In this document: one piece after another, positions 15,666 through 23,158 of the stretch | Position numbering within the stretch: the stretch's first letter is position 1 | How the letters are laid out: each line of letters starts with the position of its first letter | Assembly: GCF_020523825.1 (NCBI RefSeq) | Contig: NZ_JAJALK010000014.1 | Location: forward strand, 96,754 to 160,753 | Direction of reading: 5' to 3' | Origin: Methylobacterium brachiatum | GTDB taxonomy: Bacteria > Pseudomonadota > Alphaproteobacteria > Rhizobiales > Beijerinckiaceae | Length of the DNA stretch: 64,000 nucleotides | Program-made: the position numbers and the translations under genes | The notes under the pieces: generated by a model | What the model was told of the DNA's origin: nothing | Seen by the model: only the letters and a program-made list of their open reading frames with translations | Database searches by the model: none

Positions 15666-17018
15666 TCAGCCCTTGTCGAACGGGTTCTGCGAGGTCCGCA
15701 AGCTCAGCCGGATCGGCGTGCCCGGCAGCTCGAACGCCTCGCGCAGGCCGTTCACCAGGTAGCGGGTGTAGGATTTCGGCAAGGCGTTGAGCTGGTTGCC
15801 GAACAGGGCGAAATGCGGCGGCCGGCTCTTCACCTGGGTGGCGTAGCGGATCTTGATCCGCCGGCCCGACACCGCCGGGGGCGGATTGCGGGAGGTCGCC
15901 TCGCTCAGCCAGTCATTGATGCGCGAGGTCGAGATCCGCTTGTCCCAGACCTCAGCGGCCTGCACCACCGCCTGCATCAGCTTGTCGAGGCCCTCGCCGG
16001 CGAGCCCCGAGAGCGGCACCACCGCGACGCCGCGCACCTGCGGCAGCAGGCGGGTGCAATCCTCGCGCAGCTGCTTCAGCAGGCCGGGCTGGTCGGCGAC
16101 GAGGTCCCACTTGTTGAGGCCGATCACCACGGCCCGGCCCTCGCTCTCGACCAGGTCGATGATGGTGAGGTCCTGCTTCTCGAACGGGATCGTGGCGTCG
16201 AGGAGCACCACCACCACCTCGGCGAAGCGGACCGCGCGCAACCCGTCCGAGACCGCGAGCTTCTCCAGCTTGTCGTCGATCCGGGCGCGGCGGCGCATGC
16301 CGGCGGTGTCGTGGAGCTTGATCTTGCGGCCGCGCCACTCCCAGTCCAGCGAGATCGAGTCGCGGGTGATGCCGGCTTCGGGGCCGACCAGCAGCCGGTC
16401 CTCGCCGAGCATGCGGTTGATCAGCGTGGACTTGCCGGCATTGGGGCGGCCCACGATGGCGACCTTCAGGGAGCGGCCGCCGGGGGCGTCCTCGTCCTCC
16501 TCGTCGTCCTCCGGGTCGGGCTTGGGCAGGACGCCCTTCAGCGCCTCATGCAGCTCGCCCAGGCCCTCGCCGTGCTCGGCCGAGAACGGGATCGGATCGC
16601 CGAGCCCGAGGGTAAAGGCCTCGTAGGCGCCGGAGAGGCCGGTGCCGCCCTCGGCCTTGTTGGCGATCAGGATGACCGGGCAGCCGGCCCGGCGCACGAG
16701 TTCCGCGAAGGGCTGGTCGGCCGGCAGCACGCCGGCGCGGGCGTCGATCACGAACAGCACCACGTCGGCGGCGAGGATTGCCGCCTCGGTCTGCATCCGC
16801 ATCCGGCCCATGAGGGTGGCGGCGTCCGATTCCTCCAGACCGGCGGTGTCGATCACCCGGAAATGGAGGCCGCCGAATCTGACATCGCCCTCGCGCCGGT
16901 CGCGGGTCACCCCCGGCCGATCGTCCACGAGCGCGAGCTTCTTGCCCACGAGGCGGTTGAACAGGGTCGACTTGCCGACGTTCGGCCTCCCGACGATCGC
17001 GACGGTCGGCATGTCCAT
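15666..17018 (-). CDS. der: Ribosome biogenesis GTPase Der
   Basis: A 450-residue double-GTPase needed for 50S subunit maturation. Two G domains in tandem show G-R-P-N-V-G-K-S near residues 10-17 and G-R-P-N-A-G-K-S near 192. Each has a D-T-A-G motif, with N-K-A-E and N-K-W-D as G4 motifs. The linker between domains is acidic (D-P-E-D-D-E-E-D-E-D). A KH-like C-terminal domain with the basic K-S-R-P-P-H-F-A-L-F stretch follows. The start is ATG 17018; ATG 17012 is two codons further in. It lies 28 bp after the TPR gene. Confidence 0.95.
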   Translation of the reverse strand: MDMPTVAIVGRPNVGKSTLFNRLVGKKLALVDDRPGVTRDRREGDVRFGGLHFRVIDTAGLEESDAATLMGRMRMQTEAAILAADVVLFVIDARAGVLPADQPFAELVRRAGCPVILIANKAEGGTGLSGAYEAFTLGLGDPIPFSAEHGEGLGELHEALKGVLPKPDPEDDEEDEDAPGGRSLKVAIVGRPNAGKSTLINRMLGEDRLLVGPEAGITRDSISLDWEWRGRKIKLHDTAGMRRRARIDDKLEKLAVSDGLRAVRFAEVVVVLLDATIPFEKQDLTIIDLVESEGRAVVIGLNKWDLVADQPGLLKQLREDCTRLLPQVRGVAVVPLSGLAGEGLDKLMQAVVQAAEVWDKRISTSRINDWLSEATSRNPPPAVSGRRIKIRYATQVKSRPPHFALFGNQLNALPKSYTRYLVNGLREAFELPGTPIRLSLRTSQNPFDKG

Positions 17019-17046
17019 GGTATGTCTCGAAGTGGTCGAAGAAAAA

Positions 17047-17760
17047 TCAGCGCGTGATCGGCGGGGGCGGGGCGGCGACCTCGGGCTTGGCCTCGGTCAC
17101 GGTGACCGGGCCGCCCGCCACGAGGGCCGCGTAGACCTCGATCCGCTCACGCAGGTTCCGGGGGGTCTCGGGATCGGCGACCAGCTGGTCGAACCAGCGG
17201 CCGGCCTCCTCGAAATCGCCCTTCTTCAGGGCGGCGAGGCCGAGCATCTCGCGGGCGGTGTGGCGGAACGGCGTGCCGGCCGCGAGCCCCTGGAGATTGG
17301 CCAGAGCCGGGTCCGGGTTCGCGCTGTCGAGGCGCAGCAGGGCGGCGCGCAGCCGCGCCAGATCGCGCAGGCCGTCGCCGAGGCCGGTGTCACCGGCGAG
17401 CGTGTCGAATTCCTTCGCGCCCGCCTCCGCGTCGCGCTTGCCGGCCTCCGCGGCCGAGCGGAACCGGGCGAGCAGGCGGTAGCCGGCGGGGCCCTGGACC
17501 TCCAGCGCGTCGAAAACCTTGTCGGCCTCCGCGACCTTGCCGTCGCGGGCGAGGCGGTTGGCCTCGTCGAACTGCACCGAGGCGGCCTCGGCGGCCACGC
17601 GCTGCTGGTTCTGCCAGTAGCGCCAGCCCGCCACGCCCACGACCAGGAGCACGGCGAGCGCGATGATCACGCCGCTGTAGCGCTTCCAGATCTGGAGGAT
17701 CCGGTCGCGGCGATAATCCTCGTCGACCTCGCGAATGAACTCGTTGTTCTCGGCCATCAT
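17047..17760 (-). CDS. Membrane-anchored tetratricopeptide protein, YfgM-like
   Basis: A 237-residue protein with a short cytoplasmic N-terminus (E-F-I-R-E-V-D-E-D-Y-R-R-D), one membrane helix at about 28-48, and a periplasmic helical-repeat domain with a Pro-rich tail. This matches the YfgM/DUF2133 family, which associates with the SecYEG translocon and periplasmic chaperones. Two consecutive ATGs, 17760 and 17757, are equally good starts. In many proteobacteria the order is yfgM-bamB-der; here bamB is missing and der follows directly. Confidence 0.8.
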   Translation of the reverse strand: MMAENNEFIREVDEDYRRDRILQIWKRYSGVIIALAVLLVVGVAGWRYWQNQQRVAAEAASVQFDEANRLARDGKVAEADKVFDALEVQGPAGYRLLARFRSAAEAGKRDAEAGAKEFDTLAGDTGLGDGLRDLARLRAALLRLDSANPDPALANLQGLAAGTPFRHTAREMLGLAALKKGDFEEAGRWFDQLVADPETPRNLRERIEVYAALVAGGPVTVTEAKPEVAAPPPPITR

Positions 17761-17866
17761 TTCCCGGCCCGCGTCTATCCGCGGGCCACCTTGCACAGCG
17801 ATCGAGCCCCGCGCCTAACACACGGGCGCCGGGTTGGCGACAGCGGGCTTGAGGCGGCGGTGGGTC

Positions 17867-18475
17867 TCAGGCGGTTCCGGGCCAGACCGGCACGCCGATC
17901 AGCGGGTAGTGCAGGTAGCGGGCGAACACGAACCAGACGGCCGTCCCGATCACCACGGCCAGGATGTCGTTGCGCCAGCCATGCGGGGCCACGGCCGGGC
18001 CGCCGTGCTGGGCGACCACCGCCCCGGGGGCGAGCGCCCGGCGCTTGGCGCTGATCCGCGCCGCCACCGCCCAGGCCAGGAAGCCGCCGAACAGCAGGAT
18101 CGAGCCGAGATCGCCGTTCGCGAGCAGGTGGGCGGTCGCCCAGATCTTCACGGCGAGCAGCATCGGGTGCTTGGCCTTGGCCCGGATATGGCCCGGCAGA
18201 TAGGCGGCGGCGAGGCACACGAAGGCCAGCCACACCAGCGTCAGGGCGAGGTGGCGGGTCCAGACCGGCGGATCCCAGACCGGGATGTAGCCGGCGAGCC
18301 GGTAATCGTGGAAGCCGACCGCGATCAGCACCAGCCCGAGCAGCGACAGGGCGGTGTAGCCGAGCTTGAACCGGCCCTCGCCGATCCGGCCCACGATCGC
18401 GGCGCGCTGCGAGCGGACCATGGAGAAGGCGTGCGTGCCGAGGAACAGCACGAGCCCGAGGATCAGGAGGAGCAT
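17867..18475 (-). CDS. NnrU family membrane protein
   Basis: A 202-residue inner-membrane protein with about five hydrophobic segments. NnrU-family features are F-L-G-T-H-A-F-S-M-V near the N-terminus, the repeated conserved H-P-M-L-L-A-V-K-I-W-A-T-A-H-L-L-A-N-G-D-L, and R-N-D-I-L-A-V-V-I-G-T near the end. NnrU was described beside denitrification genes in Rhodobacter; no nitric-oxide reductase gene is here. The last segment reads cytochrome-like but no heme motif is seen. Confidence 0.88.
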   Translation of the reverse strand: MLLLILGLVLFLGTHAFSMVRSQRAAIVGRIGEGRFKLGYTALSLLGLVLIAVGFHDYRLAGYIPVWDPPVWTRHLALTLVWLAFVCLAAAYLPGHIRAKAKHPMLLAVKIWATAHLLANGDLGSILLFGGFLAWAVAARISAKRRALAPGAVVAQHGGPAVAPHGWRNDILAVVIGTAVWFVFARYLHYPLIGVPVWPGTA

Positions 18476-18830
18476 GTAAGACTTTCGGGCGACGGCCGGG
18501 CGGCAAGTACTCTGTAACGGTTCTCAAGCGAATCTGGCGCGCTTTGTCCAGGCGTAGCCGGGACGCACCCGGATCTCCGCGATGGGCTTGGCGTACAGGA
18601 TGGCTGGAACAGGGCGTGCGCCGACGCCGCGTTTCCCTTCCCCCTCCGCGGGGGCGGGTGTTCGCCGATCTCAAGACGGGGCGCGGGTCCCCTCTCCCGT
18701 GCGGGAGAGGGACAGGGTGAGGGGTGCGACCTATCCGGAAGATCCTGGTCCCTCACCCCGACCCTCTCCCGAACGGGAGAGCGGGCGTGTCGCGGCCTTC
18801 ACCGGGCAATCTGTAAATTTGAGACCCTAT
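18476..18830. other. Intergenic region carrying repeat B copy 2
   Basis: A 355-bp gap between divergent genes nnrU-like and the secreted-protein gene. About a third of it is repeat B copy 2 (18681-18802). No other gene or clear promoter was recognised. Confidence 0.6.
18681..18802. repeat. Intergenic palindromic repeat family B, copy 2
   Basis: A 122-bp element, the same length as 6177-6298 and differing at a few positions, mainly in the second hairpin (GAACGGGAGAGCG instead of GCACGGGAGAGGG). It ends 28 bp before the proposed GTG start of the downstream secreted-protein gene, so it lies in or near its leader. Confidence 0.8.
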
Positions 18831-20027
18831 GTGCGGCGCGGAATCCGGCAGCGTTTCGCCCTGCTCGCAGCTGCCCTCGTGCCGCTCCTCCTCATCCCCC
18901 CGGAAGCCCAAGCCGCCGCCGAGCCGCCGCTCTCGGCCCTGACCCTGGTCGGGCCCCCCGCCATCGTGTTCAAGGCCGGGCGCGATGCCTGCGACGGGGC
19001 CGATGTGCCGGATGCGCCGGCCCGGGCGTTCCGGGATGCCGCCGGGGCGGTGGCCCTGTTCGGGATGCATTACCGCAACCGCGCCCTGCGCGGGCCCGAC
19101 CTCGACCACCTCAAGCTCGACTGCGCCGTGGTGCTCGATTCGGGCGAGAAGCCCGATCCGGCATCCTATGACGACCGGTCCTGGATCACCGCCACCTGGA
19201 CCGAGGACGGCCGGCACGTCGCCGCGCTGCTGCACCACGAATACCAGGCCAACGAGCATCCCGGCCGCTGCCCGGCCGGCTCCTACATGGCGTGCTGGTA
19301 CAACACGATCACGGCCGCGGCTTCCGCGGATGGCGGGCGCAGCTTCGCGCGCCGGAACCCGCCCGTGGTGGTCGCCGGAGCCCCGTTCCGCCAGGAGGTC
19401 GATCAGGGCCGGCATCGCGGCTTCTTCAACCCGTCGAACATCGTGGCGGAGGGGCGCTGGCGCTACGTCCTGGTCTCCACCACCGGCTGGGACCGCCCCG
19501 GCAGCGACCAGGCGGCCGGACTCTGCCTGTTCCGCAGCGACGACCCGGCCGACCCGGCCCGCTGGCGCGCCTGGACCGGCACCGGCTTCACCGCCGCCTT
19601 CCCGGACCCCTACCGCAAGCCCGTCTCGCCCGCAGCCACCTGCCGGCCGGTGGGGCCGTTCCCGGGGCCGGTGGGAGCCGTGGTCCGCCACCGCGCGACG
19701 GGCGCCTGGATCGCGGTGTTCATGGCCAAGGCCGGCGACGGCTTCGCCCGGTCCGGTTTCTACTGGACGAGTTCGCGCGACCTGATCGCCTGGGACACGC
19801 CCCGCCTGCTCCTCGACGGCGCGACCCTGTACGACGACCCGTGCAAGGCGACCGCGCCGCTGATCGCCTACCCGTCGCTGCTCGATCCTGCGGCGCAGGG
19901 GCGCAATTTCGACGATGTCGGCGACCGGGCGCTCCTGACCTACGCGAGCCTGCGGATCGAGGGCTGCACGATCACCTCCGACCGGGACCTGCTGCGCCGC
20001 CCGGTGGCGATTCGCGTCTGGCCCTGA
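18831..20027 (+). CDS. Exported cysteine-rich protein of unknown function
   Basis: A 398-residue protein with a signal peptide (basic R-R-G-I-R-Q-R, then a Leu/Ala core, cleavage near A-Q-A). The mature part has eight cysteines spread along the chain, which suggests disulfides in the periplasm. It contains an S-A-D-G-G-R-S-F segment typical of BNR/sialidase-like beta-propellers, plus Trp-rich blades, so a propeller fold is possible. No catalytic residues could be assigned. The start is GTG 18831 or TTG 18819; upstream in-frame sequence runs into repeat B and is rejected. No family name was recognised. Confidence 0.7.
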   Translation: MRRGIRQRFALLAAALVPLLLIPPEAQAAAEPPLSALTLVGPPAIVFKAGRDACDGADVPDAPARAFRDAAGAVALFGMHYRNRALRGPDLDHLKLDCAVVLDSGEKPDPASYDDRSWITATWTEDGRHVAALLHHEYQANEHPGRCPAGSYMACWYNTITAAASADGGRSFARRNPPVVVAGAPFRQEVDQGRHRGFFNPSNIVAEGRWRYVLVSTTGWDRPGSDQAAGLCLFRSDDPADPARWRAWTGTGFTAAFPDPYRKPVSPAATCRPVGPFPGPVGAVVRHRATGAWIAVFMAKAGDGFARSGFYWTSSRDLIAWDTPRLLLDGATLYDDPCKATAPLIAYPSLLDPAAQGRNFDDVGDRALLTYASLRIEGCTITSDRDLLRRPVAIRVWP

Positions 20028-20128
20028 CCCGGGCGTTCCGAAAGCCTCAAGCCATCCTGCCCGCCGATGCTGTCGCTCGACGGGCGAGATTCAGCCGCCT
20101 CAGGCATCACCGCCGCAGCGAGGATCGC

Positions 20129-20761
20129 ATGGACGCAGACACCGGGGTTTCCGCGACGATCCGGGATGGGGCGGAGCTGCGTGCGCAGTTCGGCGCGGTC
20201 GGCCCGCTCGCCGCCGCCAAGGTGCTCGACCACCTCGACGATTACGCCCGCCGGTTCATCGCGCTCGCGCCGTTCCTGGTGCTGGCGAGCGCCGACGCGG
20301 CCGGCCAGGCCGATGCGAGCCCCCGGGGCGACGCGCCGGGCTTCGTGGCCGTTCCCGATAGCCGCACCCTGGTGATCCCCGACCGGCGCGGCAACAACCG
20401 GATCGACAGCTTTCGCAACGTCATCGAGAACCCCGGTGTCGGGCTGATCTTCTTCGTGCCGGGCATCGACGAGACCCTGCGGGTGAACGGCACCGCGGCG
20501 GTGACGCAGGACCGCACCCTGCTCGAGCCCCTGGGCGCCCGGGGCACCGTGCCGACCATCGGGCTGATCGTGCGGGTGCGGGAGGCGTTCTTCCATTGCG
20601 GCAAGGCGCTGATGCGCGCGCAGCTCTGGGACCGGTCGCGCCACGTCGCCCGCGACACCTTTCCCAGCCTCGGGCGCATCCTGGCCGAGCAGACCGCCGC
20701 ATCCGGAGTCGCGGAGGCCGAGGGGCGGATCGCGGAATCCTACCGCACGCGGCTCTACTGA
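20129..20761 (+). CDS. Pyridoxamine 5'-phosphate oxidase-like flavoprotein
   Basis: A 210-residue split-barrel FMN-binding protein. The pattern F-L-V-L-A-S-A-D, then A-S-P-R-G-D-A-P-G-F-V, I-P-D-R-R-G-N-N-R-I-D-S and N-P-G-V-G-L-I-F-F-V-P-G is typical of the PPOX subfamily of general-stress or quinone/F420-like reductases rather than PdxH. L-R-V-N-G-T-A follows. The C-terminal region has C-G-K-A-L-M-R-A-Q-L-W. The substrate is unknown. The ATG at 20129 begins the conserved domain; a longer frame upstream is a shadow of the preceding gene. Confidence 0.85.
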   Translation: MDADTGVSATIRDGAELRAQFGAVGPLAAAKVLDHLDDYARRFIALAPFLVLASADAAGQADASPRGDAPGFVAVPDSRTLVIPDRRGNNRIDSFRNVIENPGVGLIFFVPGIDETLRVNGTAAVTQDRTLLEPLGARGTVPTIGLIVRVREAFFHCGKALMRAQLWDRSRHVARDTFPSLGRILAEQTAASGVAEAEGRIAESYRTRLY

Positions 20762-20909
20762 GAGGCCGCATCGGCCGGCATGGATCGGCCGACCCTGCCG
20801 CCGTGATGCCGCGCTTGCCGTTCGGTCCACGCGCATCCGGACCCGATCCGGCCCTGGCGCGTTCCGGAGGGAGGACGATGCCCGAGGCTCCGCAACGAGA
20901 CGGTCCCGC

Positions 20910-21236
20910 ATGCGCGAATCCCACAGACCCGAGGCGGTGCGCCGCCGCCTGGCCGAGCCCGGAGCCGCCCGTGCCAGCGAGGCGGCCGCGCTCGGGGCCG
21001 GGGCCCTCGGAGCCGGGGCCGTCGGCGCCTCGGCGCTGGGAGCGCTGGCGATCGGGGCCGTGGCCTTCGGCGCGGTGGCCTTCGGCGCGGTGGCGCTCGG
21101 CGCCTTCGCCATCGGCCGGCTCTCGGTCGGCCGCGCCCGGGTCGGCGTGCTGGAGGTGGGGTCCCTGAAGGTCGGATCCCTGGAGATCGATACGCTGACG
21201 GTCCGGACGCTGCGCCGGCCGGACGGGACGCGCTGA
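20910..21236 (+). CDS. Small pentad-repeat protein (x-hydrophobic-Gly-x-x)
   Basis: A 108-residue protein made almost entirely of 15 consecutive five-residue units, residues 27-101. The first units are Ala-Leu/Val/Ile/Phe-Gly-Ala-x; from unit 9 the small residues give way to polar ones (S-V-G-R-A, E-V-G-S-L, K-V-G-S-L). Gly and a hydrophobic residue repeat at fixed places, as in right-handed beta-helical solenoids such as pentapeptide-repeat proteins. The first 26 residues are charged and the last seven are polar. No signal peptide. No function is known. The ATG at 20910 has only a weak ribosome binding site. Confidence 0.65.
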   Translation: MRESHRPEAVRRRLAEPGAARASEAAALGAGALGAGAVGASALGALAIGAVAFGAVAFGAVALGAFAIGRLSVGRARVGVLEVGSLKVGSLEIDTLTVRTLRRPDGTR

Positions 21237-21339
21237 AGCGTCATCGGACGGCGGTCGTCGGCGCCCGAGGCTGGCCGGGTGGCGCCCGATGGCGTAGCCT
21301 TCTGCATCATACCGGACATGCCCGCGAGGACAGCCCGCG

Positions 21340-21600
21340 ATGAGCGACAAGACCAAGCCCTTCCGCCCCGGCGAGGCGGTCGATGCCCTCGGCGAGCGCG
21401 AGGGCGATTTCGTGCTGCCGCTCTGCCTGCCGAAGCCCAGCCTGCTGATCGGCGAGGACCTCGCCATGATCGTCCTCGACACGATCCACGGCCAGCGGGT
21501 CGGCCTGCCGCTCAGCGCGCAGGGGGCGGCGGACCTCCACGCGGTGCTGGAAGAGGCCCTGCGGCTGCTTCAGGCGCGGAACGGCGGCTCGCTCCAGTAA
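21340..21600 (+). CDS. Hypothetical 86-residue protein
   Basis: A small soluble protein with a Pro-rich N-terminus, a central beta-like stretch (D-F-V-L-P-L-C-L-P, L-A-M-I-V-L-D-T-I) and a C-terminal amphipathic helix (A-A-D-L-H-A-V-L-E-E-A-L-R-L-L). Codon use is like that of its neighbours. No family was recognised. It converges on yedK, with 16 bp between the stops. Confidence 0.55.
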   Translation: MSDKTKPFRPGEAVDALGEREGDFVLPLCLPKPSLLIGEDLAMIVLDTIHGQRVGLPLSAQGAADLHAVLEEALRLLQARNGGSLQ

Positions 21601-21616
21601 CCGCCCGACCCTCCCT

Positions 21617-22291
21617 TCACCGCTCCGGCTCGGCCTCCGTCTCGGGCCCGTCCGCACGGGGACCTCGGGCTACCTCCCGCATCGCCGCATCCGGCAAGGG
21701 ACGCTGCAGCTTGAGCGCCTCCGGGGTCGGCGCCTCCAGCCAGGCCGCCCATTCCTCCGGCTCGGTGAGCAGGACCGGCATCGCCTTGGGATGGACCGGG
21801 CCGACGACGCCGTTCGCCTCCGTGGTCAGGAACGAGAACAGGCGGTGCTCCTCCGCCACGCGGTCCGGATTCTCACGCTTCGTCCCGCGCACGCCGGTCC
21901 AGGGCCGCCAGATGCCCGCGAAGGCGAAGAGCGATCGGTCGTCGTCGCGGGCGAACCACACGGGCGTCTTGCGCGGCTTGGTGTCGGCATACTCGCTGAA
22001 GGCGGTCGCCGGGACGAGGCAGCGATGGGCCGGGCCGAGCCAGGGGCGCCAATGCGGGCTCGCGGCGTTGCGGACATTGGTGATCGGATGCTCCCCGAAC
22101 GCCTTCGGGCCCGGGATGCCCCAGCGCATCAGGGCGAGTTCCCGGCCATCCGGCCCGTTCCAGACCACCGGTGCCATCTGGTCCGGAAAGATCGCCGGCA
22201 GCAGCGGCAGGTTGCCGGTGCGGTCCTGGACGATCCCGAAGGCCCGGCGCAGCTGCGCTGGGCCGGTGCGCAGGCTGTAGAGGTTGCACAT
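21617..22291 (-). CDS. yedK: SOS response-associated peptidase YedK (SRAP/HMCES family)
   Basis: A 224-residue SRAP protein, which forms a covalent thiazolidine bond with abasic sites in single-stranded DNA. The catalytic Cys2 follows Met directly (M-C-N-L-Y). Other family blocks are N-V-R-N, the R-C-L-V-P-A-T-A-F-S-E-Y segment with the conserved Glu, F-A-G-I-W-R-P-W, F-L-T-T-E-A-N, and H-P-K-A-M-P-V-L-L with the active-site His. The ATG at 22291 is fixed by Cys2. The C-terminal 25 residues are low-complexity. Confidence 0.93.
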   Translation of the reverse strand: MCNLYSLRTGPAQLRRAFGIVQDRTGNLPLLPAIFPDQMAPVVWNGPDGRELALMRWGIPGPKAFGEHPITNVRNAASPHWRPWLGPAHRCLVPATAFSEYADTKPRKTPVWFARDDDRSLFAFAGIWRPWTGVRGTKRENPDRVAEEHRLFSFLTTEANGVVGPVHPKAMPVLLTEPEEWAAWLEAPTPEALKLQRPLPDAAMREVARGPRADGPETEAEPER

Positions 22292-22537
22292 GGCGGTCTC
22301 GTGAGGGCTCGATCGGGACGGCGGGGCGACGAAACGACCAGCGCCGCTTCGTCGCAGCGCCGGGCTCTTTTCTCAGCATCACAAGTACGGCATGCAGATA
22401 TTCACGAGTCTAAACTGATATAGATTAGCAAGTTCCGGCGAGCGGTCGATCGGTTGTGTGGATGCGCGCGTGCGTCCCGACCGAGGACTTCCCTACGACC
22501 GCGGCTCGAACCGAAGAAGCCTTCCGCGGGACGCGCC

Positions 22538-23119
22538 ATGCCGCAGCTGCCGGATATCCGCTCCGACGCCGACGCGCAGCACCCTCGTGCCGTCGAACGG
22601 TCGCCCCTGCGCGCCGCGCAGGCGGGTCTCTGGCGCTACGATGGCGCGCATCTGCGGTTCTCCCGCGAAGCGGCCCGGATCCTGGGGATTCCCGCGGCGG
22701 ATCGAAGCCCGGGACTGCCGCTCGGGCACGCCGCGGCGTTCGTGCATCCGGAGGATCGCCACGCCGTCCTCGCAGCGATCCGGCTGTTCCGTGAGGCGGG
22801 CGGGACTTTGCGCACGACCTTCCGGACCGCGCCGGTGGCCGGAACGGTCCGGACGGTCCTGATGCAGGGGCGCTTCGAGGCGGGGGAGGGGGGACGTCCC
22901 CGCTTCGGCCACGGCCTCGTCCTCACCCTCGCCGACGATGCGGAATCCGCACCGGACAGCGCCGCTCTCCTCACCAGCATCGAGCTGGTCCTGGCCGCCC
23001 GCCGAACCCTGCAGGCGGCCGGCCCCGCACCGTCGGCGGCACTGCTCGCGGTGGATTCGCTCCTGATGATGCTCGGCAGGGAGGTGGCGGCGACCCTGGC
23101 GGCCGACACCGTGGCCTGA
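22538..23119 (+). CDS. Single PAS-domain protein
   Basis: A 193-residue soluble protein. The central region (G-L-W-R-Y-D-G-A-H-L-R-F-S, A-A-R-I-L-G-I-P, F-V-H-P-E-D-R-H-A-V-L-A-A-I) is a PAS fold of the PAS_3 type. The C-terminal part is helical (L-L-T-S-I-E-L-V-L-A-A-R-R-T-L) with no recognised output domain. It may be a stand-alone sensor or partner protein. It converges on the chemoreceptor gene, which also carries PAS domains. The ATG at 22538 is used; an upstream GTG at 22454 gives a basic leader without homology. Confidence 0.75.
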   Translation: MPQLPDIRSDADAQHPRAVERSPLRAAQAGLWRYDGAHLRFSREAARILGIPAADRSPGLPLGHAAAFVHPEDRHAVLAAIRLFREAGGTLRTTFRTAPVAGTVRTVLMQGRFEAGEGGRPRFGHGLVLTLADDAESAPDSAALLTSIELVLAARRTLQAAGPAPSAALLAVDSLLMMLGREVAATLAADTVA

Positions 23120-23158
23120 GCGGCTGCAATCCGCGCTGCGAGGTCCGCGGCGAGCGCC

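Noticed and set aside
4077..18802. Repeats A, B and C as insertion sequences or CRISPR
   Set aside because: They are short, non-coding palindromes without transposase, target duplications or regularly spaced units.
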